From CAXQRU01 sp964226685 (GTDB taxonomy: Bacteria; Pseudomonadota; Gammaproteobacteria; Pseudomonadales; Cellvibrionaceae): a stretch of 13,175 bases of DNA. The stretch is from positions 1-13,175 of the forward strand of contig CAXQRU010000151.1 in the NCBI GenBank assembly GCA_964226685.1, written 5' to 3'. The notes beneath the pieces were generated by a model. It saw only the letters and a program-made list of their open reading frames with translations. It did no database searches and was not told where the DNA came from. The translations under genes and the position numbers were made by a program. Of this stretch, positions 7,163 through 13,175 are shown piece by piece. The stretch's first letter is position 1. Each line of letters starts with the position of its first letter.

Positions 7163-7192
7163 TTGCAAGGTGTGCCATTGCTTTGCGGTAAT
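7163..7192 (+). promoter_or_regulatory. Candidate promoter of cca
   Basis: TTGCAA (7163-7168), an 18-bp spacer and GGTAAT (7187-7192) match the sigma-70 consensus at four of six positions each. TG at 7184-7185 forms an extended -10. Transcription would start about 12 bases before the cca ATG. Nothing else was recognised in the 7040-7210 gap. Confidence 0.3.
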
Positions 7193-7210
7193 CAGCGAGT
7201 CATTATAGTT

Positions 7211-8302
7211 ATGAAGCGATATTTAGTGGGAGGGGCCGTTCGGGATGAACTCCTAGGGCGGCCAGTGATGGATCGAGATTGGGTCGTTGTGGGGGCCACT
7301 CCTGACGAGTTATTGGCAAAGGGTTATCGACAAATCGGTAATCAATTTCCCTGTTTTCTTCACCCTAAAACCCAGGACGAGTACGCCCTTGCTCGAACTG
7401 AGAAAAAAACGGGCTCAGGGCACACGGGCTTTGTGTGCGACTTTAGCCCAGAGATTAGTCTGGAAGAAGACCTTTCGAGGCGAGATCTCACCATTAATGC
7501 CATTGCCAAGGATATTGATGGCCAATATATCGATCCTTATGGCGGCTTGAATGATATTGAAGCTCGGATTCTCAGGCATGTGTCGCCGGCGTTTGCTGAA
7601 GACCCGTTGAGAGTGCTAAGAGTGGCTCGTTTTGCGGCGCGTTTGGCTCAAGATGGCTTTACCATTGCCCCTGAAACAAGCGTTTTAATGAAAGCTTTGG
7701 TGGCATCGGGGGAGCTGGCTCAATTAACGGTCGAAAGAGTTTGGAAGGAGTTTTCTCGTGCTTTAATAGAGCCTACCCCAAGCGAGTTTTTGCGCGTATT
7801 GGCGAGCGTTGGGGCAATGGAGGTGGTATTGCCCGAGTTGAGCGCTCTTTGTGAGGATGCTCAATTACTGGCATTACTGGATAAGTCTCGTCGGGCCGAT
7901 GATCCAGAGATCAGCTATGCCTTATTAGTGCATCGTTTGCCGACCGATCAAATTAGGCGCCTGTCAGAGCGTTTAAAAATGCCCAATAGCTATCTTCAGT
8001 TGGCCCTATTGGTCGCGAATCATCATCAATCTTGTGCTCAGCTTGAGCAGCTCGATAGTGATGCCGTGGTTTCTCTTTTAGAGAGCCTTGATGCCTACCG
8101 TAAGCCCGACCGTTTGAGGCAGTTTGCGGTTGCCTGTTCGCTGCTGTTTGATCAGCCCTTAGTGGCGTCCAACTTGACCCAATATCGTGATCTCACACAG
8201 GCCGTTGAGATTGAGCCAATACTGGAGCAAGGCCTTAAAGGGCGGGCTATTGCTGCGGCTTTGCGCGCCGAACGTGTGCAGGTTCTAGAGCGGCATCGAT
8301 AA
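7211..8302 (+). CDS. cca: CCA-adding tRNA nucleotidyltransferase (HD domain degenerate)
   Basis: Cca adds or repairs the 3' CCA end of tRNAs in the cytoplasm. The 363-residue product begins MKRYLVGGAVRDELLG like class II bacterial enzymes, with catalytic Asp21 and Asp23 in DRDW. The RRDLTINA nucleotide-binding motif (90-97) and EDPLRVLR (130-137) are intact, so nucleotidyl transfer should work. Gammaproteobacterial Cca is usually near 410 residues and carries an HD phosphohydrolase domain. Here the region after PELSAL is shortened, and the position of the E. coli HDLGKG motif reads LLVHRLP (His241-Arg242), so the HD dyad is lost. The tail (ERLKMPNSYLQLALLVANHH) still aligns with the family. 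The frame opens 17 codons upstream of this ATG, but homology and catalytic spacing favour 7211. The ribosome binding site is poor. Confidence 0.93.
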   Translation: MKRYLVGGAVRDELLGRPVMDRDWVVVGATPDELLAKGYRQIGNQFPCFLHPKTQDEYALARTEKKTGSGHTGFVCDFSPEISLEEDLSRRDLTINAIAKDIDGQYIDPYGGLNDIEARILRHVSPAFAEDPLRVLRVARFAARLAQDGFTIAPETSVLMKALVASGELAQLTVERVWKEFSRALIEPTPSEFLRVLASVGAMEVVLPELSALCEDAQLLALLDKSRRADDPEISYALLVHRLPTDQIRRLSERLKMPNSYLQLALLVANHHQSCAQLEQLDSDAVVSLLESLDAYRKPDRLRQFAVACSLLFDQPLVASNLTQYRDLTQAVEIEPILEQGLKGRAIAAALRAERVQVLERHR

Positions 8303-8336
8303 AACCTAGTTTATCCGCCAAATCAGTGGAGAAATC

Positions 8337-8378
8337 ATGCTTAATATGATTAAATCTCTGGCCGTCGCAAGCTCTTGA
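8337..8378 (+). CDS. Possible 13-codon leader ORF upstream of the cyclase
   Basis: GGAG at 8328-8331 is five bases from an ATG that opens a 13-codon frame (MLNMIKSLAVASS) ending in TGA at 8376-8378. This is a better initiation region than that of the cyclase itself, which starts at a TTG 13 bases after this stop. The stop overlaps the GAGAG (8377-8381) that would serve as the cyclase ribosome binding site. Translational coupling or attenuation is possible. Being so short, the ORF may equally be chance. Confidence 0.3.
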   Translation: MLNMIKSLAVASS

Positions 8379-8391
8379 GAGTGCGTAAATA

Positions 8392-9864
8392 TTGAGTAAA
8401 AATACCTCTATCAAGTTTCCAATTGCCTATAAGTTAGCGGCCGTATTTATTACTATCGTGGTATTAACGGTCGGTTGCCTTGGGGTTTTAATTGTTAGCT
8501 ATCAATTAGATCTCATGCGCCAACAAATCGATCATTTTGGTCAAGGTGTGGTCGATTTATACAGTGGTAGTGCCAAAGAACCCTTGTTTACGGACTCCAA
8601 ATTTTCCCTCGATATACTGACCGCTAATTTTGCCTCCAATACTGGGATTGAAGGTGTGGCTGTGTATAAAACCAACGGGGAGAGTTTTGTGAAAGAAGGC
8701 TTGGTGCCAGTTGAAACCATTGGTTACTTAGTGCAAAACAGCACGGCACTGAGTGACCATCATAAAGTCTGGTCTTGGCAGCAAGACATGAATGGCCGCA
8801 CGGTGCCGTTGTTGTCCTATCTCAAGCCGATCGTGCACGACGATCTCGTCAAAGGGCAGGTGACCGGGGGCTTTGGTTTAATCACTGTGTCCACGGATAA
8901 AATTCGTCGAAGCTTTTTCTTCATGATTGCTGTGCTGGTGATTTCCATTATTGCGACAGTGCTGTGTGCTGCGCTAGCCGCTTTGTGGATTAGCCGGCGA
9001 ATGATGAATCCGATCAATCAATTGGTGGAAGCAACCGAGCGCTTATCAGAAAATAATTTTGATATTGTCCTGCCTGAAAAGCGCAATGATGAGCTGGGTT
9101 ATCTGGCTTCGGCGTTCAATAAAATGATCAAAAGCTTGCACGATAAACGCCAAATGGAGGGGGTGTTTTCTAAGATCTTATCCAATGATGTCGCAGCTAA
9201 GTTTTTAGAAGATATTCACGATGTGCGCATCGGTAGTGAGCGTGTCGAAGCCAGTGTCCTTTTTGTCGACATTGTCGGTTTTACGGCCTTTACTGAGCAG
9301 TCTCAGCCTGAAGATGTGGTGCAGTTTGTCAACGAGTGCTTTACTTGTTTCAATGACTGTGCCAATGCTTGCAGTGGTGTGGTTGATAAGTATATCGGCG
9401 ATTGTATGATGATTGTTTTTGGCGCCCCTAATCACGCTGAGAATCATCGTTATCAAGCGATTGCCTGCGGGATTATGATTGTGCGGTTGCTAAAAGAAAT
9501 CAATCAAGCCCGTGAGGCGGCCGGTAAGGTGCCTATCAATGTTCGGGTAGGCATCAACAGCGGACAAATGATGGCGGGTATCTTTGGTACTGAGCAGCGT
9601 TTGGAATATACGGTGATTGGGGATGTCGTGAATCTGGCGGCTCGCTTAGAGAGCATCGCGCCCACCAATTCCGTGGTGATTGGCGAGGATGTTTATCAAC
9701 CTGTTTCCCTGCAACGACAAGTATTCGTGGAGCCGTATAAAATGACGATGGTAAAAGGTCGCTCCAAGCCAGTCATGACCTATGTTGTCAGCCGATTAAA
9801 TGATAAGCTTGAAAAATCCATTCAATTGAAAATTAAAACATGGCGAAGCAAAAACGCGATTTAG
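8392..9864 (+). CDS. Membrane-bound class III adenylate cyclase with HAMP domain
   Basis: The enzyme makes cAMP from ATP. The 490-residue protein has transmembrane helix 1 (about 12-37), a periplasmic sensor region (about 38-173), helix 2 (about 174-199), a HAMP linker (about 199-252) and a class III cyclase domain (about 283-468). Catalytic residues are complete: metal-binding Asp293 (FVDIVGF) and Asp337 (KYIGD), purine-selecting Lys333 and Thr407 (EYTVIGD), and transition-state Asn414 and Arg418 (NLAARLE). The Lys/Thr pair indicates ATP rather than GTP. An in-frame TAA at 8386-8388 rules out an upstream start, and the next Met (42) would remove helix 1. The TTG at 8392 is therefore the start, giving a natural MSKNTS beginning. 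The gene overlaps the next one by 25 bases. The periplasmic ligand is unknown. Confidence 0.93.
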   Translation: MSKNTSIKFPIAYKLAAVFITIVVLTVGCLGVLIVSYQLDLMRQQIDHFGQGVVDLYSGSAKEPLFTDSKFSLDILTANFASNTGIEGVAVYKTNGESFVKEGLVPVETIGYLVQNSTALSDHHKVWSWQQDMNGRTVPLLSYLKPIVHDDLVKGQVTGGFGLITVSTDKIRRSFFFMIAVLVISIIATVLCAALAALWISRRMMNPINQLVEATERLSENNFDIVLPEKRNDELGYLASAFNKMIKSLHDKRQMEGVFSKILSNDVAAKFLEDIHDVRIGSERVEASVLFVDIVGFTAFTEQSQPEDVVQFVNECFTCFNDCANACSGVVDKYIGDCMMIVFGAPNHAENHRYQAIACGIMIVRLLKEINQAREAAGKVPINVRVGINSGQMMAGIFGTEQRLEYTVIGDVVNLAARLESIAPTNSVVIGEDVYQPVSLQRQVFVEPYKMTMVKGRSKPVMTYVVSRLNDKLEKSIQLKIKTWRSKNAI

Positions 9865-10982
9865 TGAAAGTTGGCCTTGTCGGGCTTTGTTTGTTATTTA
9901 CGGCCTGCGCATCCATTATAAAAGAAGAAGATTTGCCTGAAGCATTTTTGAACAGTTTAGAGAAGCGGGATTTTATCACGGCAAAACAACTACTGAATCG
10001 AATGTCCAGCTCCATTGAACCCACCTCATTTTCAGATTATGAGCAGCGCTATGGCCAGGTGAAGCGAGAGTACGAGGCCAATTGTCGTCGTCAAGCCGAT
10101 GCCTTGATTGCCAATGATCAGTGGCAAGCCTCGTTGGCAAAGATTGATGAATGTATGAGCGCCCTGCCTGATCCAGCAACTCCCTTGACTGGTGACAAAG
10201 CCCGTATCCAAGCTGAGCGTGACCGACGCCTTGCCCTAGCTAAGCGCGATCTTGATATTGTCAACGCCGAGCATTGGGCCGCCAAGGAGCCTTTGGAGTA
10301 TGAAATTCAGTCACTCTCAAACCCAGGAATTAGCCTTTGGTGGGAGAGTTATCAGTTGAATCGAGAACGCGTGCGCTTAACTGAAAGTATGATTAACTGC
10401 GCAGAGCAAGCGTTTAAAGATGAGCAGCTTGCTCTTGCCAAACGATGCATGGATGCGGCAATTGCACTGGATGAAACCTATCAAAATCCAAATATTGACG
10501 AGGCCTTGGCTCAACAGCGGCGCCAGCAACAAGTGGCAATTGTGCGACAACAAAAAGCCTTAGTGAGGGAGCAGTCCATTAAAGAGCAGCAGGAAAAGCA
10601 AGAGCAGCTTCAAGAGCTATCGGAACTGACGGCGCTTTATAGACAACATTTGAAAGCCGATCGATTGGCGGACGCCTTGGATGTGATGCAGCGTATGCGG
10701 GAAGTCGCCCCAAATGATAAAGGCGTCATGTCGGCTGAGAAAGACCTTAGTTTGATCATCAACAGTAAAGTGACCCATGATTTAAAACGTGGTCAAGCGC
10801 TCTACAGTCAAGGCTTGATTCAGCAAGCGCTCTTTTTGTGGCAGCCTCTGGTGACATTGGATCCAGGCAATATTGAAGTCCGTCAAAGTATTCAGCGAGC
10901 TGAGAGATTTTTGGAAAACTTAGATAAATTAGAAAATCAACCCGAAGTACCGTTTACCCCTCAGGATAAAAATGGCGACTAA
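9840..10982 (+). CDS. Lipoprotein with coiled coil and TPR-like repeats
   Basis: I do not recognise a named family. The 380-residue product begins with a basic, hydrophobic signal peptide ending in LFTAC, with Cys23 as the likely lipidated residue. The mature part is almost all helical. There are helical-hairpin repeats (about 32-110 and 181-215), a Gln/Glu-rich coiled coil (about 222-262) and a TPR-like pair near the end (about 315-358, with GQALYSQGLIQQALFLW). Four further cysteines sit at 82, 105, 187 and 203, in similar positions of the two helical hairpins (NC...EC and NC...RC), which suggests a duplicated disulfide-linked unit. The gene starts inside the cyclase gene and ends inside radA (11-base overlap). 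The overlap suggests a link to the cyclase sensor domain, but the role is unproven. Confidence 0.85.
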   Translation: MAKQKRDLVKVGLVGLCLLFTACASIIKEEDLPEAFLNSLEKRDFITAKQLLNRMSSSIEPTSFSDYEQRYGQVKREYEANCRRQADALIANDQWQASLAKIDECMSALPDPATPLTGDKARIQAERDRRLALAKRDLDIVNAEHWAAKEPLEYEIQSLSNPGISLWWESYQLNRERVRLTESMINCAEQAFKDEQLALAKRCMDAAIALDETYQNPNIDEALAQQRRQQQVAIVRQQKALVREQSIKEQQEKQEQLQELSELTALYRQHLKADRLADALDVMQRMREVAPNDKGVMSAEKDLSLIINSKVTHDLKRGQALYSQGLIQQALFLWQPLVTLDPGNIEVRQSIQRAERFLENLDKLENQPEVPFTPQDKNGD

Positions 10983-12330
10983 ACAAAAAACAACCTTCGT
11001 TTGCAGTGAATGCGGCGATGATTTTAGTAAATGGCAGGGGCAATGTGGTAGCTGCAATGCTTGGAATACCCTCTCAGAAGTGCGCTTTGCTGAAATAAAA
11101 TCCACCCAGACTCGCGTGGGTTATGCCGGTGATATGAGTCGCCAAGTACAAAAGCTATCTGATATTAACCTCGAAGATATGCCCAGGCTTCCTACAGGTA
11201 TGGCTGAGTTTGATCGAGTTCTGGGTGGCGGCTTAGTGGCGGGTTCTGTGATTTTAATTGGTGGTCATCCAGGAGCGGGTAAGTCTACCTTGTTATTGCA
11301 AACTCTTTGTAAATTATCCATGACTCAGCGCGTGTTGTATGTGACGGGGGAAGAGTCGCTGCAGCAAGTCGCCATGAGGGCAAAGCGTTTGGGTTTGCCC
11401 ACCGATTTGCTCAATGTGTTATCGGAAACGGATGTGGCGCAACTGACTCATCAAGCAGAAAAGCACCAGCCTAAGGTGATGGTGGTTGACTCCATCCAGG
11501 TTATGCACATGAGTGAGCTGCAATCGGCCCCAGGCAGTGTAGCGCAAGTGCGAGAGAGTGCGGCGTTTCTGACCCGTTTTGCAAAAACCACGGGTACCAT
11601 CTTGCTATTGGTTGGGCATGTGACCAAAGACGGCAGTCTTGCTGGTCCCAAAGTGCTTGAGCATATGATCGATTGTTCCATCATGATTGAAGGCGATAAT
11701 GACTCCCGCTACCGAACGCTTAGGGGGCAAAAGAATCGCTTTGGCGCCGTGAATGAGCTGGGCGTGTTTGCCATGACCGAGCAGGGCTTGAAAGAGGTCA
11801 CCAACCCCTCCGCTATTTTCTTGCAGCGGGCAGAAGATGTGGCCAGCGGCTCTGTCGTGATGGTCATCTGGGAGGGGACTCGGCCGCTATTGGTTGAAAT
11901 TCAGGCTTTGGTGGACGACAGCTATGGTAATCCAAGGCGAGTGGCCGTCGGTCTCGACCAAAATCGACTGAATATGCTGTTGGCTGTCTTGCATCGTCAT
12001 GGCGGTATTATGGTTGGCGATCAGGATGTGTTTGTGAATGTGGTCGGCGGTATTAAAGTGTCGGAAACCAGTGCCGATTTGGCGGTGCTGTTGGCAATTG
12101 TCTCCAGTTTTAGAAATCAGCCCTTATCGCCGCAGTTAATGGTGTTTGGTGAGGTGGGGCTATCTGGAGAGATTCGCCCAGTACCCAGTGGCCAAGAACG
12201 GCTGCGAGAGGCCGCCAAGCATGGCTTTAAGAAGGCGATTGTGCCCAAGGGCAATGTGCCTAGGCAGCCCATAGAGGGCATGGAAGTGATTGCCGTGAAG
12301 GATCTTGCCAGTGCGGTTGAGGCAATTTAG
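10972..12330 (+). CDS. radA: RadA, DNA repair / recombination branch-migration ATPase
   Basis: RadA is a RecA-related hexameric helicase that extends the heteroduplex during homologous recombination. The 452-residue product has the usual order: a four-Cys zinc finger (Cys11, Cys14, Cys25, Cys28), a RecA-like ATPase with Walker A GGHPGAGKST (97-106) and Walker B ending at Asp173 (VMVVDS), the RadA-specific KNRFG motif (254-258), and a Lon-like domain (about 280-450, with GEVGLSGEIRPV) that in this family is a structural scaffold rather than a protease. AGGA at 10963-10966 is five bases before the ATG, and the start overlaps the lipoprotein gene by 11 bases. No clear terminator follows. The length is typical. 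Confidence 0.97.
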   Translation: MATKQKTTFVCSECGDDFSKWQGQCGSCNAWNTLSEVRFAEIKSTQTRVGYAGDMSRQVQKLSDINLEDMPRLPTGMAEFDRVLGGGLVAGSVILIGGHPGAGKSTLLLQTLCKLSMTQRVLYVTGEESLQQVAMRAKRLGLPTDLLNVLSETDVAQLTHQAEKHQPKVMVVDSIQVMHMSELQSAPGSVAQVRESAAFLTRFAKTTGTILLLVGHVTKDGSLAGPKVLEHMIDCSIMIEGDNDSRYRTLRGQKNRFGAVNELGVFAMTEQGLKEVTNPSAIFLQRAEDVASGSVVMVIWEGTRPLLVEIQALVDDSYGNPRRVAVGLDQNRLNMLLAVLHRHGGIMVGDQDVFVNVVGGIKVSETSADLAVLLAIVSSFRNQPLSPQLMVFGEVGLSGEIRPVPSGQERLREAAKHGFKKAIVPKGNVPRQPIEGMEVIAVKDLASAVEAI

Positions 12331-12434
12331 GCGGTTAACCAAGAAATCACTCGTGAAGAATGTTGCGTTTCAGGTGTCGTAATTTTTTACAGTTTTTAGG
12401 GTGGATCCAAAGAGTTTTTCATTTTTTTCTTTTT

Positions 12435-12447
12435 AATCAATGACTTG
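12435..12447 (+). promoter_or_regulatory. IHF-binding consensus
   Basis: AATCAA-TGAC-TTG matches the IHF consensus WATCAANNNNTTR at every fixed position. T-rich DNA precedes it (12416-12434), as at many IHF sites. It ends eight bases before the -24 element of the sigma-54-type promoter, where a bend could help a distant activator reach RNA polymerase. Confidence 0.55.
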
Positions 12448-12452
12448 CTTTT

Positions 12453-12470
12453 TTGGCACAAAGCGTGCTT
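12453..12470 (+). promoter_or_regulatory. Sigma-54 (RpoN) promoter for the PEP-CTERM-like gene
   Basis: TTGGCAC (12453-12459), five bases, then GTGCTT (12465-12470) fits the -24/-12 consensus TTGGCAC-N5-TTGC with a single mismatch. The invariant GG (12455-12456) and GC (12467-12468) are separated by exactly 10 bases. Transcription would start near 12480, leaving a leader of about 36 bases with GGGA (12506-12509) as the ribosome binding site. RpoN promoters with PrsK/PrsR two-component regulators are known for PEP-CTERM genes. The regulator and its upstream site are not identified here. Confidence 0.75.
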
Positions 12471-12515
12471 AAAAAGCAGGCATTATTAACTCACCACTTA
12501 CAATTGGGATACAAC

Positions 12516-13091
12516 ATGAAAAAAGTGCTACTTTCTTGCCTTGCGGCAGTCTCTTTCAGTGCAAATGCATTGGTCGTTGATTTTGAATCAGGTTTCGACC
12601 CGATTTTTAATTATGAAGGTGTTAGCGTGTCTAACTTTTCTAACGCTTCACCAGGCTCAGGTTACTCAACTGTTGCCAGCTTCACAGGCTCTGATTTCTT
12701 AGCGTTCAACCCTTGGGAAGTGACTCCTTCGACTTTCTCTTGGGCGGGTGCAGGCACATTTGACCTAACGTCATTTGTTGTTGCTGGCGCTTGGGGCAGC
12801 CAAACCTTGACTATCGAAGGTTTGTTAGATGGTATCGTGACCTTCAGCTCTGAGTTGGCGGTAACTAACACTGTTGCTGAAGTATTCAGTGCAAACTGGG
12901 ATGGCATTGATGCTTTCCGTGTAACCACAGGCGACGATTTTGTTCAAGGCGCCAGCCTAAATGGCCGTGGTCAACATTGGGCGATCGACAACATCACTAT
13001 CAATGAAAACGTATCAGTTCCAGCTCCAGCCGGTGCTTTGCTACTTGGCTTAGGCTTGTTGGCTCTAGGTGCAATTCGCAGAAAAAAATAA
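12516..13091 (+). CDS. Exported protein with PEP-CTERM-like (VPAPA) sorting tail
   Basis: The 191-residue protein has a clear signal peptide (cleavage after SANA, residue 18). A beta-rich middle part (about 20-164) contains FDLTSFVVAGAW, VTFSSELAV, IDAFRV and HWAIDNITI, similar in pattern to PEP-CTERM proteins with a jelly-roll fold. The tail has the full sorting layout: VPAPAG (168-173), a hydrophobic helix (about 172-186) and RRKK at the end. Such tails are processed by an exosortase. The mature protein is likely exported to the cell surface or matrix. The frame is open 21 codons upstream, but that part overlaps the sigma-54 promoter; the ATG at 12516 begins the signal peptide. By my count Asn codons are seven AAC and four AAT, a bias fitting high expression. 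It stands alone with its own promoter and terminator. Confidence 0.88.
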   Translation: MKKVLLSCLAAVSFSANALVVDFESGFDPIFNYEGVSVSNFSNASPGSGYSTVASFTGSDFLAFNPWEVTPSTFSWAGAGTFDLTSFVVAGAWGSQTLTIEGLLDGIVTFSSELAVTNTVAEVFSANWDGIDAFRVTTGDDFVQGASLNGRGQHWAIDNITINENVSVPAPAGALLLGLGLLALGAIRRKK

Positions 13092-13107
13092 TTAGCGTTT
13101 GCTAATT
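13090..13107. repeat. Inverted repeat at the stop codon of the PEP-CTERM-like gene
   Basis: AATTAGC-GTTT-GCTAATT is a perfect 7-bp stem with a four-base loop, starting inside the TAA stop. It lies 9 bases before the terminator stem and may protect the 3' end of the mRNA. Confidence 0.5.
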
Positions 13108-13112
13108 GTTTG

Positions 13113-13139
13113 AAAAGCCCGCCTAGTGCGGGCTTTTTT
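13113..13139 (+). terminator. Rho-independent terminator of the PEP-CTERM-like gene
   Basis: GCCCGC-CTAGT-GCGGGC (13117-13133) is followed by six T (13134-13139) and preceded by four A (13113-13116), so the stem can extend to 10 bp. The A run before the stem means it could also act for the opposite strand. Confidence 0.92.
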
Positions 13140-13153
13140 ATGTCTTATTTAAG

Positions 13154-13175
13154 AGATCGGAAGAGCGTCGTGTAG
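13154..13175. other. Illumina adapter remnant (right end)
   Basis: The last 22 bases begin AGATCGGAAGAGCGTCG, the start of the reverse complement of the TruSeq read-1 adapter. It is library sequence. With the left adapter it shows that the record is one whole adapter-flanked insert. Confidence 0.96.

Noticed and set aside
7202..7207. Minus-strand TATAAT as promoter of the exported unknown protein
   Set aside because: No acceptable -35 at 16-18 bp, and it would give a leader of about 155 bases running through the cca promoter region.
7160..7210. N-terminal extension of Cca from an upstream ATG
   Set aside because: The family N-terminus MKRYLVGGAVRD starts at 7211; the extension has no homologous part and overlaps the likely promoter.
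12333..12340. GGTTAACC after radA as a terminator stem
   Set aside because: A short perfect palindrome without loop or T run; no terminator could be supported after radA.

Overview
The first 18 bases and the last 22 bases match Illumina TruSeq adapter ends, so the biological insert is about 19..13153. The insert reads as ordinary chromosome of a gammaproteobacterium. Supporting signs are pilO-pilP-pilQ-aroK order, Psd next to an RhdA-type rhodanese, a Cca and a RadA of proteobacterial type, moderate GC, and a PEP-CTERM-like exported protein behind a sigma-54-type promoter. A marine or aquatic, Oceanospirillales- or Alteromonadales-like source is plausible, but the genus cannot be read from the sequence.

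Layout. (1) 19..3653 (+): end of a type IV pilus operon (pilO truncated by the insert edge, pilP, pilQ) running into aroK, with overlaps or gaps of only a few bases. (2) 3654..3803: a gap with a perfect -10 box, several stem-loops and a strong intrinsic terminator, possibly an unannotated small RNA. aroB, the usual follower of aroK, is absent. (3) 3804..5461 (-): rhodanese (rhdA-like) and psd, coupled by an ATGA overlap. (4) 5567..5917 (+): a small zinc-ribbon membrane protein, whose tail overlaps a convergent secreted protein of unknown function (5891..7039, -). (5) 7211..8302 (+): cca, whose HD-domain catalytic dyad appears lost. (6) 8392..12330 (+): a three-gene overlapping cluster of a membrane-bound class III adenylate cyclase (TTG start, preceded by a 13-codon ORF with a good ribosome binding site), a repeat-rich lipoprotein, and radA. 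(7) 12516..13091 (+): a PEP-CTERM-like protein with its own RpoN/IHF-type promoter and terminator.

How the parts fit. PilO and PilP form the periplasmic alignment complex that links the pilus motor to the PilQ secretin. AroK belongs to the shikimate pathway and is simply co-transcribed. Psd makes phosphatidylethanolamine. The cyclase and the lipoprotein may form a sensor pair across the inner membrane and periplasm, but only their genetic overlap supports this. The exported C-terminal-anchor protein is probably surface or matrix material controlled by an RpoN-dependent activator encoded elsewhere.

I found no mobile element, CRISPR array, tRNA or rRNA. The most notable items are the aroK-psd intergenic RNA candidate, the sigma-54/IHF promoter, the calcium-site-like insert in PilQ, the HD-less Cca and the cyclase leader ORF with TTG start.
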